Assembly (NCBI GenBank): GCA_015063885.1
Contig: SVTH01000012.1
Span: forward strand, 1-64,000
From: Oscillospiraceae bacterium
GTDB lineage: Bacteria; Bacillota; Clostridia; Oscillospirales; CAG-382
Length of the DNA stretch: 64,000 nucleotides
Direction: 5' to 3'
Shown here: positions 53,183 to 61,360 of the stretch, one piece after another
Layout of the letters: each line of letters starts with the position of its first letter
Numbering within the stretch: the stretch's first letter is position 1
Notes under the pieces: generated by a model
Told to the model about the DNA's origin: nothing
What the model saw: the letters and a program-made list of their open reading frames with translations, nothing else
Database searches by the model: none
Translations under genes and position numbers: made by a program

Positions 53183-54832
53183 TTAAAGAGCGGAGGACTT
53201 GATCTTGGTAGCAACTGCACAGCCTGCGATTGCAACAACTGCCAGAACTGCGAATACCAGAACGCCTGCGTCGCCTGCGCCGTCTTCAGCGGAAGGAAGA
53301 ACGTCGGGATAGAAGGAAACGGTGCCGTCCTTGAGAACGATGTAGTCGCCTTCGGTCAGACCGCGTGCGATCCACTTGCAGCCGGAGAAGTTGTTGTCAG
53401 CAGCAACGTTACCGCCGGTGGAGATGGCAAGGAGGATCTCGCCTTCGCCGAGGGTCTCGGTGCCGGAGTGTCCATCGGGCCAGGGGTTGACCTTGCTATA
53501 GATCACAACGTATGCACCGGTCTCTGCGTCGTACTTAGCCTTGATCAGCTGAGCGTTGCGGAAGAGCTTGCCGGTCTCACCGTCGTTCACACTCAGATCC
53601 AGCTCGCCGTCGGTGGAATCGAAGATACCGATACCGGGGTTGGGAACGGAGTGCTCGGTGTAGGCGTAGCCTACGCCGGGATCTTCAACGTAGTTGCCCT
53701 CGGCTGCGGCGGTAACGCCCAGCTCGGAGAGGAACAGCCAACCGTTCTTGAAGCTTGCAACAGCCTTTACGTAACGAGCGTTGACTGCAATACGGGCAGA
53801 GAAGTCAGCGGTGAGAGCTGCGGTGGTGGTCTCTGCAGCGTCATCAGCAGCCTTTACCAGGTTGCCGGAGTTGATCTGATAGTAGTTCACACCGTCAACG
53901 GAAACGTAGAAGTTAACCTCGGGCAGAGCGATCATGCTGTTGGAATCCTTGAATGCGTTCAGGGTGATCTTGGAGATTGCCTGAACGGAACCCAAGTCGC
54001 GGATCAGCTCAACGGTAGCGGGAACAGCGGCGTCAACACCGTCGGTGTGGGTGAAGCCCTTGTTCTCGAAGGAAACGAAGCCTGCATCGCCGAATGCGGT
54101 TGCGCCTGCGGCGTCGTTGCCGTCAGCCAGCTTAGCCAGAGCGTCTTCGGAGTATGCCAGGGAGCCGTCCAGAACCTTTGCGGTTACGTCAGCAGCTGCG
54201 GGGGTCTCGGGAGCTTCGGGCTCTTCGGAAGCAGCGGCGGTACCCATGATCTCAACCTCGCCAAAGAATGCCCAGCCGTAGGAGGTGATTCTCATCTGAA
54301 CGTACTGTGCGGTAACGTCCAGGTCGATGGAGAAGGAATGATAGTTCAGGTCTTCGAGAGCCTCAACGGTCTCGTCATCCAGGTTCTGAGTAGCTGCCAG
54401 CTCATAGTTCTCGCCATCGTTGGAAACGTAAACCTCGATGGTGTGAGCGGGCTGAATGCCGTTGGCCTTGTGCTTGTAAGAAACGTAATTGAGAGCTTCG
54501 AGATCGGAAGCGGCGCCCAGATCAAAATTGATGTAAGCGTAGCCGCGCTCAATCTGCTCGGGGGTGTTCTTGGTAAAGCCAACCCAGCAAGCGTCGGAAT
54601 ACTCCGCCACAAGCTCTGCACCGTCGGTCAGATCGTAGTTGTCATCGGGGTAGGAAATGGGAGCGTTGGGATCGTAGCCCCAGTTCACGTCTGCACCGCC
54701 CATGCGGTACTGCTCGGAAATCTCGTAGGTCTTGCCTGCAACCAGGTTGGTAGCCTCAGCGGAAACGAACATTACGCCGCAGAGAGAAGCAACCAGTGCA
54801 ACAACAAGAAGAGTCGCAAGTGTCTTTTTCAT
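53183..54832 (-). CDS. Surface protein with two F5/8C domains and GDxG tail (paralogue 2)
   Basis: A 549-residue protein of the same design. Signal peptide to about residue 25; first F5/8C domain (about 27-200) with IEVYVSNDGENYELAATQNL; second F5/8C-like domain (about 210-375) with LPEVNFYVSVDGVNYYQIN; a beta module (about 385-500) with LIKAKYDAETGAYVVIYSKV and LTEGDYIVLKDGTVSFYP; and the tail AEDGAGDAGVLVFAVLAVV. The second F5/8C-like domain through the tail is nearly the same as in paralogue 3, so they arose by duplication. The ATG at 54832 has AAAGGAG upstream; the longer frame crosses the promoter. Confidence 0.86.
   Translation of the reverse strand: MKKTLATLLVVALVASLCGVMFVSAEATNLVAGKTYEISEQYRMGGADVNWGYDPNAPISYPDDNYDLTDGAELVAEYSDACWVGFTKNTPEQIERGYAYINFDLGAASDLEALNYVSYKHKANGIQPAHTIEVYVSNDGENYELAATQNLDDETVEALEDLNYHSFSIDLDVTAQYVQMRITSYGWAFFGEVEIMGTAAASEEPEAPETPAAADVTAKVLDGSLAYSEDALAKLADGNDAAGATAFGDAGFVSFENKGFTHTDGVDAAVPATVELIRDLGSVQAISKITLNAFKDSNSMIALPEVNFYVSVDGVNYYQINSGNLVKAADDAAETTTAALTADFSARIAVNARYVKAVASFKNGWLFLSELGVTAAAEGNYVEDPGVGYAYTEHSVPNPGIGIFDSTDGELDLSVNDGETGKLFRNAQLIKAKYDAETGAYVVIYSKVNPWPDGHSGTETLGEGEILLAISTGGNVAADNNFSGCKWIARGLTEGDYIVLKDGTVSFYPDVLPSAEDGAGDAGVLVFAVLAVVAIAGCAVATKIKSSAL
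53185..53260. repeat. 76-bp repeat coding for the C-terminal anchor, copy 2
   Basis: Second copy of the anchor-coding block, identical to copy 1 at 51882. Confidence 0.95.
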
Positions 54833-54867
54833 GTGTTTTCTCCTTTTTTGGATTTTTGGTTGAGTAT

Positions 54868-54896
54868 ATAGTACACTATTTTCTCGCATTTGTAAA
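54868..54896 (-). promoter_or_regulatory. Promoter of paralogue 2 (shared surface-gene type)
   Basis: On the minus strand: TTTACA, 17 bp, TACTAT, with CCTC upstream of the -35 and AAAT after it. Confidence 0.78.
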
Positions 54897-54974
54897 GAGG
54901 TTTTTCACAAATTCTTTATATTTCCTTGATATTTTATTGACATTTGTTAATAAAATTCATTATAAACGGCAAAG

Positions 54975-55004
54975 AAAAGGAGCTTCCCGAGGGAAACTCC
55001 TTTT
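54975..55004 (-). terminator. Terminator of paralogue 3
   Basis: AAAAGGAG-TTCCC pairs with GGGAA-CTCCTTTT around a 2-base loop. The T-run on the minus strand is part of the stem. Confidence 0.82.
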
Positions 55005-55023
55005 GTTTAATTCGGTTTCAGAA

Positions 55024-56559
55024 TCAAAGAGCGGAGGACTTGATCTTGGTAGCAACTGCACAGCCTGCGATTGCAACAACTGCCAGAACTGCAAATACCA
55101 GAACGCCTGCGTCGCCTGCGCCGTCTTCAGCAGAAGGAACAGCGTCGGGATAGAAGGTGATGGTGCCGTCCTTGAGGACGATGTAGTCGCCTTCGGTCAA
55201 ACCGCGTGCGATCCACTTAGCGCCTGCAAAATCATCGGTGCCCAGGTTGCCCTGAGTAGAGATAGCCACCAGGATCTCGCCTTCTGCCAGAGTCTCGGTG
55301 CCGGTGTGGCCATCGGGCCAAGCATTGACCTTGCTGTAGATGACCACGTATGCGCCGATTTCTGCGTCGTACTTAGCCTTGATCAGCTGAGACTGCTTCA
55401 GCATCTTGCCGCCCTCATTCAGGGTCAGATCCAGCTCACCATCCTCGGGATGGTAAACAGCAATGCCGTAGCCTTCCAGATAAGAATCGGTGTAAGCATA
55501 TGCGGTATCGGGATTCTCACCCTCTGCGGTAGCAGCGGTAACGCCCAGCTCGGAGAGGAACAGCCAACCGTTCTTGAAGGTTGCAACAGCCTTTACGTAA
55601 CGAGCGTTCACTGCGATACGGGTGGAGAAGTCTGCGGTCAGGGCAGCGGTAGCGCTCTCTGCAGTGTCTGCAGCGGGCTTAACCAGGCCGCCTGCGTTGA
55701 TCTGGTAGTAGTTCACGCCGTCAACGGAAACGTAGAAGTTAACCTCGGGCAGAGCGATCATGCTGTTGGATTCGTTGTAAGCGTTCAGGGTGATCTTGGA
55801 GATAGCCTGCACGGAACCCAGGTCGCGAACCAGCTCAAGAGTAGCGGGAACAGCGGCGTCAACACCGTCGGTGTGGGTGAAGCCCTTGTTCTCGAAGGAA
55901 ACCAGGCCTGCATCGGAGAATGCGGTAGCGCCTGCGGCGTCGTTGCCGTCAGCCAGCTTGGAGAGAGCAGCTTCGTCGTATGCCAGAGTGCCGTCCAGAA
56001 CCTTTGCGGTCACGTCAGCAGCTGCGGGGGTCTCGGGAGCTTCGGGAGCTTCGGGCTCGTCCTCGGAGGGGAGCTGAGTGCCGGCGGGAGCGAAAACGAT
56101 GTTACCGAGAGCGGTCTCGGAAGCAGCGTCGGCGGTCCAATCGAAGGTGTGGGAATAAACGATGTCGCCAACCTGAACGTTCTGAGCGTTTGCAAAATTG
56201 GTGGGGTAATTTTCGTTGCCGCTGTACAGGTACATCACGAAACCGTCTGCGGAAGAGGTCATCGTCTTAGCTTCGCCGTTGCCCTCGATCTGGGTAACGG
56301 TGTAAACGCCGTCTACGTTGTCAACCTTGATAGCAATCCACCAATCGCAACCGTAGTCGCCGTTGCCCAGGTTATGGCAGTTTCTGCCTTCACCGTGAGT
56401 AACCATATCGAAGTAGGTACCCCAGGAATACAAATTCACGTGGGAGAGCTGGAACTCCAATGCGCCTTCGGGCAGAGTCTCTTCTGCAGATACGAACATC
56501 ATACCTGCGCAAGACAGCGCCAGAACACACGCAAGGAGGAGTGCGAGAGTCTTTTTCAT
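55024..56559 (-). CDS. Surface protein with F5/8C-like domain and GDxG tail (paralogue 3)
   Basis: A 511-residue protein. The signal peptide (to about residue 25) is followed by the module seen at the end of paralogue 1, here first (FQLSHVNLYSWGTYF, then VDNVDGVYTVTQIEGNGEAK). Next come the F5/8C-like domain shared with paralogue 2 (LPEVNFYVSVDGVNYYQIN), a beta module with LIKAKYDAEIGAYVVIYSKV, and the tail AEDGAGDAGVLVFAVLAVV. Thus modules have been reordered among paralogues. AAGGAG lies before the ATG. Probable glycan-binding display protein. Confidence 0.86.
   Translation of the reverse strand: MKKTLALLLACVLALSCAGMMFVSAEETLPEGALEFQLSHVNLYSWGTYFDMVTHGEGRNCHNLGNGDYGCDWWIAIKVDNVDGVYTVTQIEGNGEAKTMTSSADGFVMYLYSGNENYPTNFANAQNVQVGDIVYSHTFDWTADAASETALGNIVFAPAGTQLPSEDEPEAPEAPETPAAADVTAKVLDGTLAYDEAALSKLADGNDAAGATAFSDAGLVSFENKGFTHTDGVDAAVPATLELVRDLGSVQAISKITLNAYNESNSMIALPEVNFYVSVDGVNYYQINAGGLVKPAADTAESATAALTADFSTRIAVNARYVKAVATFKNGWLFLSELGVTAATAEGENPDTAYAYTDSYLEGYGIAVYHPEDGELDLTLNEGGKMLKQSQLIKAKYDAEIGAYVVIYSKVNAWPDGHTGTETLAEGEILVAISTQGNLGTDDFAGAKWIARGLTEGDYIVLKDGTITFYPDAVPSAEDGAGDAGVLVFAVLAVVAIAGCAVATKIKSSAL
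55026..55101. repeat. 76-bp repeat coding for the C-terminal anchor, copy 3
   Basis: Third copy of the anchor-coding block, with a single base change from the other two. Confidence 0.95.
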
Positions 56560-56595
56560 TTGTTTTTCTCCTTTTTTGGATATTTGGTTGAGTTT

Positions 56596-56624
56596 ATCAT
56601 ACTATATTTTTTTACGTTTGTAAA
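56596..56624 (-). promoter_or_regulatory. Promoter of paralogue 3 (shared surface-gene type)
   Basis: On the minus strand: TTTACA, 17 bp, TATGAT, preceded by AAAGCTC as in paralogue 1. Confidence 0.8.
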
Positions 56625-56735
56625 GAGCTTTTTAACAGTTTCTTGATTTTTTGTTGCCGAAACACCGCTTTTCACACAATTCCTCGACTCTGTTTTTGTG
56701 CACTTTGTCACCATCGGCAAAGAATGCGCAAGGAA

Positions 56736-56769
56736 CAAGAAAACGACTCCCCTGTTACGGAGAGCCGTT
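56736..56769 (-). terminator. Terminator of the cohesin-like gene
   Basis: AACGACTCCCC pairs with GGAGAGCCGTT with two mismatches; the minus-strand side ends in TTTTCTTG. Confidence 0.7.
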
Positions 56770-56790
56770 ACTATGCTTGATTGCTATTGA

Positions 56791-58236
56791 TTAGCCTCTG
56801 ACCTTAATAGCCACTGCCGCGCCGGCTACTGCCAACAAGCCCAGAACCATGAACAGCAGAACGCCGCTGTCGCCGGGGCCGTCTTCAGAGGTCTCGGAGG
56901 AAGTTGCAGAGGATTCCGCGGGAGTGGTAGAGGACTCTGCGGGAGTCGTGGAGGACTCTGCAGGATCAGAAGTCTCTTCGGAAGAATCGTCGGGCTCGGA
57001 AGGAGTCGTAGAGGACTCGTCGGGCTCAGAAGTCTCTTCGGAAGAATCGTCGGGCTCGGAAGGAGTCGTAGAAGACTCGTCGGGCTCTTCGGAAGACTCA
57101 TCGGGCTCGGAGGGAGTCGTAGAGGACTCGTCGGGCTCAGAAGTCTCTTCGGAAGAATCGTCGGGCTCGGAAGGAGTCGTAGAGGACTCGTCGGGCTCAG
57201 AAGTCTCTTCGGAAGAATCGTCGGGCTCGGAGGGAGTCGTGGAGGACTCGTCGGGCTCGGAAGTCTCTTCGGAAGAATCGTCGGGCTCGGAAGGAGTCGT
57301 GGAGGACTCGTCGGGCTCAGAAGTCTCTTCGGAAGAATCGTCGGGCTCGGAAGGAGTCGTGGAGGACTCGTCGGGCTCAGAGGTCTCTTCGGAAGAATCG
57401 TCGGGCTCGGAAGGAGTCGTGGAGGACTCGTCGGGTTCCTCGGAAGAATCATCGGGAACGGAAGGAGTCGTGGAGGACTCGCCGGGAACGGAGGTCTCTT
57501 CGGAAGAATCATCGGGAGTGGAAGGAGTCGTGGAGGACTCACCGGGAACGGAGGTCTCCTCGGAAGAATCATCGGGAGTGGAAGGAGTTGCAGAGGACTC
57601 ACCGGGGACGGTGGTCTCGTCGGTAGGCTCGGAAGACTCTTCCTTAACCTCCAGGTAAGCGATGCCGTAAGCACCGTTGCCGTTCAGATCCAAGAACTCG
57701 GTCACTGCGTCAACGTTGGCAGCACCCTCAACGGATGCGGTGGGGATATACAGACCTGCCAGGGTAACGCCCTTAGCCAGCTTGAAGGTCAGGGTAAGCA
57801 CCAGGTCGCCATCCTTCAGAGGAGTATGGTTCTCGGGGTTACAGATATTCAGCTCGATAGCACCCTTCACGCCGGGCTTCATAACGGTCAGGTTATCAAA
57901 GCCGACGGGAGCGGAGGTCAGGCAGTCGATCGCCAGCCCTTTCTCATCCTTTTCGGTGAGGAGGGTCAGCTCGTCCTCGTTGTAGTACAGATCGCCGTAA
58001 ACGTAGTTCACAGCCTTGCCTTCAATACCTTCAACGGTCAGTACAACGGTAACGGTACCGTCCTCATTGGTCGTAACGTCCATGGCCCATTCAAAGTCTG
58101 CGTTAGCTTCTGCGCCAACGAGAGCCTCCAACTCAGTCTTCAGCTCTTCCACGGGGTCGGAAGCGGACGCAAACATCACGCCGCAAACGGAAGCAACCAA
58201 AGTCAGAATCAGAAGGGTCGTAAGTGTCTTTTTCAT
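56791..58236 (-). CDS. Membrane-anchored surface protein with cohesin-like domain and Ser/Glu/Pro stalk
   Basis: A 481-residue protein. Signal peptide to about residue 26 (MKKTLTTLLILTLVASVCGV), then a beta-sandwich domain (about 45-185) that looks like a cohesin: DGTVTVVLTVEGIEGKAV, YGDLYYNEDELTLLTEKD, DGDLVLTLTFKLAKGVTLAG and LYIPTASVEGA. A long stalk follows of 20-residue units of the type SSTTPSEPDDSSEETSEPDE (about 200-440), and the anchor EDGPGDSGVLLFMVLGLLAV with a short basic end. Cohesins bind dockerins; two dockerin-bearing proteins are encoded nearby. AAAGGAAAAG precedes the ATG at 58236. The cohesin call is by pattern and should be checked by profile. Confidence 0.72.
   Translation of the reverse strand: MKKTLTTLLILTLVASVCGVMFASASDPVEELKTELEALVGAEANADFEWAMDVTTNEDGTVTVVLTVEGIEGKAVNYVYGDLYYNEDELTLLTEKDEKGLAIDCLTSAPVGFDNLTVMKPGVKGAIELNICNPENHTPLKDGDLVLTLTFKLAKGVTLAGLYIPTASVEGAANVDAVTEFLDLNGNGAYGIAYLEVKEESSEPTDETTVPGESSATPSTPDDSSEETSVPGESSTTPSTPDDSSEETSVPGESSTTPSVPDDSSEEPDESSTTPSEPDDSSEETSEPDESSTTPSEPDDSSEETSEPDESSTTPSEPDDSSEETSEPDESSTTPSEPDDSSEETSEPDESSTTPSEPDDSSEETSEPDESSTTPSEPDESSEEPDESSTTPSEPDDSSEETSEPDESSTTPSEPDDSSEETSDPAESSTTPAESSTTPAESSATSSETSEDGPGDSGVLLFMVLGLLAVAGAAVAIKVRG
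56960..57620. repeat. 60-bp tandem repeat coding for the Ser/Glu/Pro stalk
   Basis: Roughly ten 60-bp units, some shortened, code for SSTTPSEPDDSSEETSEPDE-like text. Nearly identical unit sequences imply recent expansion and likely length variation. The array also keeps a long open frame on the other strand, which is an artefact. Confidence 0.95.
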
Positions 58237-58282
58237 AAATTTCACTTTTCCTTTCTGAGAAGACAATTTTTTCATTTTCTTA

Positions 58283-58311
58283 ATGATATCACACTTTTCA
58301 TAGTTTGTAAA
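58283..58311 (-). promoter_or_regulatory. Promoter of the cohesin-like gene (shared surface-gene type)
   Basis: On the minus strand: TTTACA, 17 bp, TATCAT, preceded by AAAGCTA. It is the fourth member of the shared promoter type. Confidence 0.78.
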
Positions 58312-58330
58312 TAGCTTTTTAAGAAAAAAA

Positions 58331-60061
58331 TCAATCTTTTTCCGCCAAAATATGTAAAATCTCCCGAATCAGGCTCTCGTAGTCCTCCCAATTCAGGCTG
58401 ACCACGTCGCCCAGCCAATGGCCGTCGGTGTAATACTTGTCCGTCTCGGTGTTCTTCAGCACCCTGCCGATGAGGGTGTCCGTCACCTCGTCTCCCCGTT
58501 TGCCGCGGAGCATCTCCAAAAGCTCGTACAGCCAGATCCCCTTCCGAAGCGCCTTGTAGCGCAGGGTCAGCAGAGGCTTGCCCGCAGGAGAAGGATAGAC
58601 GAAGTTGGTATCTCCTGCCGCAAAATCGCCGTAGCGGATGTCCTTCCGGGGGTCGTCGTTCCAAACGGTGTAGTTCCACCGCAGGAAGCCTTGCATACGA
58701 CTCCAGGAGGTGAAGGCGCCGATGAACAGGCTCTCGCACAGATCACTGCGCAGGAAGGTGTTGGGCCAATGGGGCACGCAGCACACGTACCACAGGAAGC
58801 GCTTCCCGGGCATGGTGTCGCGGTATTTCCGCAACAGCTCCAAATGGGTGAACAAATGGCCGGAATAGGGCACGAAATCGTAGATCTCTTCCCCGAACTC
58901 CTCGATGAACTCGGAGTGGTTGAGAGCCGCCTTGAAGCGGAACTCCGGCTCCACCCGCATCAGACGCTCCAGGGATCTGCGGTATTTTTCCAGATCCGCA
59001 GGCTCGTCCGCCGCAATACGCACCTTTTCCATCTGCCCCGTCTTCTTGAAGTAGTCTGCCAGCAGGCGGATGTACTGCTCCAGCTCCTCCTCGGTGCGCA
59101 GGAACTTATAGGTGCCGTCGGTCTCGTCCAGGTAGCGCACCCGCAAGGCGTCGGGGTCCTCGGGGGCAAGTCTGCCGAAGCCCGCCTCCTCCACGCACCA
59201 CACGTTGGAAAGTCCGTAGAGAGAAAGCTCATCCTTGATGCCGTACTTGGCACACAGATCCACGTATCTCTGCAAATGAGTAAAGTCGGCAACCAGTTCC
59301 CCGCCTGCGGTCTTCCGCAGGGGAACGATGGAATACTCAAACAGGTTGGCCTCCATGCGATATTCACGGAAGCAGGACTGCCCGCCCCACGGAACCTCGG
59401 TGACCACCAGGGTCACGGCCTTCTGTCCCAGGTCTGCCAGGGACTTCACGTAAGGCTCCAGTGCCGCAAAGTGCTCGTCGCTCCACAAACGCACCTCGTG
59501 CTTGCGGGCAATGTTGGAAAGATGCTGCCACAGGTCCAGGTAGAACTTGTTCTCGGAGGGCTTGTGCATGGTCACGGGGAAGACCTCGATCTCCGCCGTT
59601 ACCTCGCCCACCTTCTTTTCATCCTCGAACATGGTGCTTTCGAACAGGGCCAGAGTGACCGTCCGCTTCCCTGCGGGAGCGTCGGCGGGGATCTCTACCT
59701 CGCAATACACCCCACGGGTATATTCGGCGGCCTGCTCGGTGACCTCGTCGTCCAGAAGCGCGTCCGCACGGAAATATCCGTCGTCGCAGACGTGCATATC
59801 TTCAATATGGAGGGAAACTCCCTCGGGAGCCGCCACGCGAAGGGTGGGAATGGCGCCCTTCTGAGAGAGATGGGGAGCGTTCCCCACGTTCAAAGCCCAG
59901 GCGGTATCCTTGCACACCAAAAGCTGGAAGGAGGCGTTCATCCCCCGCGCGGTAGCCAGGGAGATGGTTTTTGGCATTTCGTCGATCTGTGTGGGATGGA
60001 ATTGCTGATAAGAGCCGTGGACCAGCTTAAAGGTCTCCGGAGCAAGCGCGTAACGGGTCAT
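58331..60061 (-). CDS. DUF4091-domain, glycoside hydrolase-like protein
   Basis: A 576-residue cytoplasmic protein. An N-terminal beta domain of about 170 residues precedes a TIM-barrel-like region (KFYLDLWQHLSNIARKHEVR, VRIAADEPADLEKYRRSLER) and the C-terminal DUF4091 part with AAGDTNFVYPSPAGKPLLTL and RYKALRKGIWLYELLEMLRG. DUF4091 proteins are glycosidase-like enzymes of unknown substrate, common in gut bacteria. It lies 27 bases after the aminotransferase gene, so they share a transcript. A good ribosome site, AAAGGAAG, precedes the ATG. Confidence 0.85.
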   Translation of the reverse strand: MTRYALAPETFKLVHGSYQQFHPTQIDEMPKTISLATARGMNASFQLLVCKDTAWALNVGNAPHLSQKGAIPTLRVAAPEGVSLHIEDMHVCDDGYFRADALLDDEVTEQAAEYTRGVYCEVEIPADAPAGKRTVTLALFESTMFEDEKKVGEVTAEIEVFPVTMHKPSENKFYLDLWQHLSNIARKHEVRLWSDEHFAALEPYVKSLADLGQKAVTLVVTEVPWGGQSCFREYRMEANLFEYSIVPLRKTAGGELVADFTHLQRYVDLCAKYGIKDELSLYGLSNVWCVEEAGFGRLAPEDPDALRVRYLDETDGTYKFLRTEEELEQYIRLLADYFKKTGQMEKVRIAADEPADLEKYRRSLERLMRVEPEFRFKAALNHSEFIEEFGEEIYDFVPYSGHLFTHLELLRKYRDTMPGKRFLWYVCCVPHWPNTFLRSDLCESLFIGAFTSWSRMQGFLRWNYTVWNDDPRKDIRYGDFAAGDTNFVYPSPAGKPLLTLRYKALRKGIWLYELLEMLRGKRGDEVTDTLIGRVLKNTETDKYYTDGHWLGDVVSLNWEDYESLIREILHILAEKD

Positions 60062-60088
60062 GTGTTTTCTTCCTTTCTATATACGTCC

Positions 60089-61285
60089 TCAGCAAAGGCC
60101 GTAAGCCTTCGCCAGTTTTTCGAATGCGGGGAGGGAGCGCTTGATCTGATTTGTGGACACGCAGTAGGAAATACGCACGTATCCGGGACAGCCGAAGCTG
60201 TCGGAGGGGACCAGTAGCAGCTCAAACTCCTTTGCCTTCTCGCAGAAGGCGGTTGCATCCTCCACGGGAGATTTCACGAACAGGTAGAAGGCGCCGTCGG
60301 GGTATACGCAGGAGAAGCCGTAGGAGGTAAGGGCGCCGTACAGCAGGTCGCGGTTGGTACGGTAGACCTCCACGTCGGCAGTCTTGCCCAAAACGGAGGG
60401 CAGCAGCTTCTGCATCATGCTGGGAGCGCAGACGAAGCCCAAAGCTCTTCCCGCACCGCAAACGGCGGCGTAGACCTCCCCGAATTCCGCCATGCGGTTG
60501 CAGACGGCGATGTAGCCGATACGCTCACCGGGGAGGGACAGGGATTTACTGAAGGAGTAGCACACCAGGGTGTGATCGTAAAGGTTGGTGAGATAAGGCA
60601 CCTCTGCGGAGGGATCGTACACCAATTCTCTGTAAGGCTCGTCGGAAAGCAGGAAGATGGGGCTTCCGTAGGCTTCACTGCGAGCCTTCAGCAGGTCGCA
60701 AAGCTTTTTCAGGGTCTCGGCGGAAAGCAGTGCCCCGGTGGGGTTGTTGGGAGAATTGATGATGACCGCCTTGGTCTTGGGGTTTAAGATCTCCTCCAGG
60801 GCGGGGAAATTGATCTGGAAGTCTCGGAGATCCGCAGGAACCACCCGCAAAACCGCTCCCGCTTGCTCTGCAAATACCCGGTATTCGGGGAAGAAGGGGG
60901 CGATCACCGCCACCTCGTCCCCGGGATTGCAAAGAGCGTTCAGGGACACGGTGAGGGAGGCCGCCGCACCGCAGGTCATATACAGATCTCCCGGGCGGAT
61001 GCCTGCGCTGAAGCGCTTGTTCAGATCCTCCGCAATAGCCGCCCGCACGTCGGGAGCGCCCTGGGCGGAGGTATAGCCGTGGAGGGCGACGGGGTCCGTC
61101 TCCGTCAGCAGGTGCACCAAGCCCTGCTCCACGTCCTTGGGAGCGGGAACGCTGGGATTGCCCAGGCTGAAATCGAACACGTTCTCCCGCCCGATCTCCG
61201 CCGCTCTCTTATTGCCGTATTCAAAGGTCTCGCGGATGATGCTGCGCACCTGTCCCAGCTTGACCATTCTCTCGTTGATTGCCAT
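60089..61285 (-). CDS. Class I/II pyridoxal-phosphate aminotransferase
   Basis: A 398-residue fold-type I aminotransferase. It has NPSVPAPKDVEQGL, the NSPNNPTGALLS cofactor and substrate loop, DEPYRELVYD with the PLP-binding Asp, and the lysine Lys247 in YSFSKSLSLPGERIGY. The C-terminal GYVRISYCVS carries the substrate-carboxylate Arg. It is closest by pattern to aspartate/aromatic aminotransferases; the amino donor cannot be told by eye. It is the first gene of a unit with the DUF4091 gene. Confidence 0.93.
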   Translation of the reverse strand: MAINERMVKLGQVRSIIRETFEYGNKRAAEIGRENVFDFSLGNPSVPAPKDVEQGLVHLLTETDPVALHGYTSAQGAPDVRAAIAEDLNKRFSAGIRPGDLYMTCGAAASLTVSLNALCNPGDEVAVIAPFFPEYRVFAEQAGAVLRVVPADLRDFQINFPALEEILNPKTKAVIINSPNNPTGALLSAETLKKLCDLLKARSEAYGSPIFLLSDEPYRELVYDPSAEVPYLTNLYDHTLVCYSFSKSLSLPGERIGYIAVCNRMAEFGEVYAAVCGAGRALGFVCAPSMMQKLLPSVLGKTADVEVYRTNRDLLYGALTSYGFSCVYPDGAFYLFVKSPVEDATAFCEKAKEFELLLVPSDSFGCPGYVRISYCVSTNQIKRSLPAFEKLAKAYGLC

Positions 61286-61322
61286 ACGCTTCTTTTCCTT
61301 TTTTGCAGTCTCTTATAACGGC

Positions 61323-61351
61323 AGTATAGCATACGGGAGGAAAAAAAGCAA
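61323..61351 (-). promoter_or_regulatory. Promoter of the aminotransferase/DUF4091 operon
   Basis: On the minus strand: TTGCTT, 17 bp, TATACT. Confidence 0.75.
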
Positions 61352-61360
61352 TGTTTTTTC

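Noticed and set aside
53468..56646. Long plus-strand frames opposite the F5/8C paralogues
   Set aside because: They lie across several genes and terminators on the other strand and their Val/Gly-rich text mirrors the true genes.
56849..57658. Long plus-strand open frame of Ser/Glu/Val repeats
   Set aside because: It is the antisense of the stalk repeat in the cohesin-like gene; the repeat has no stops in several frames. It has no ribosome site.
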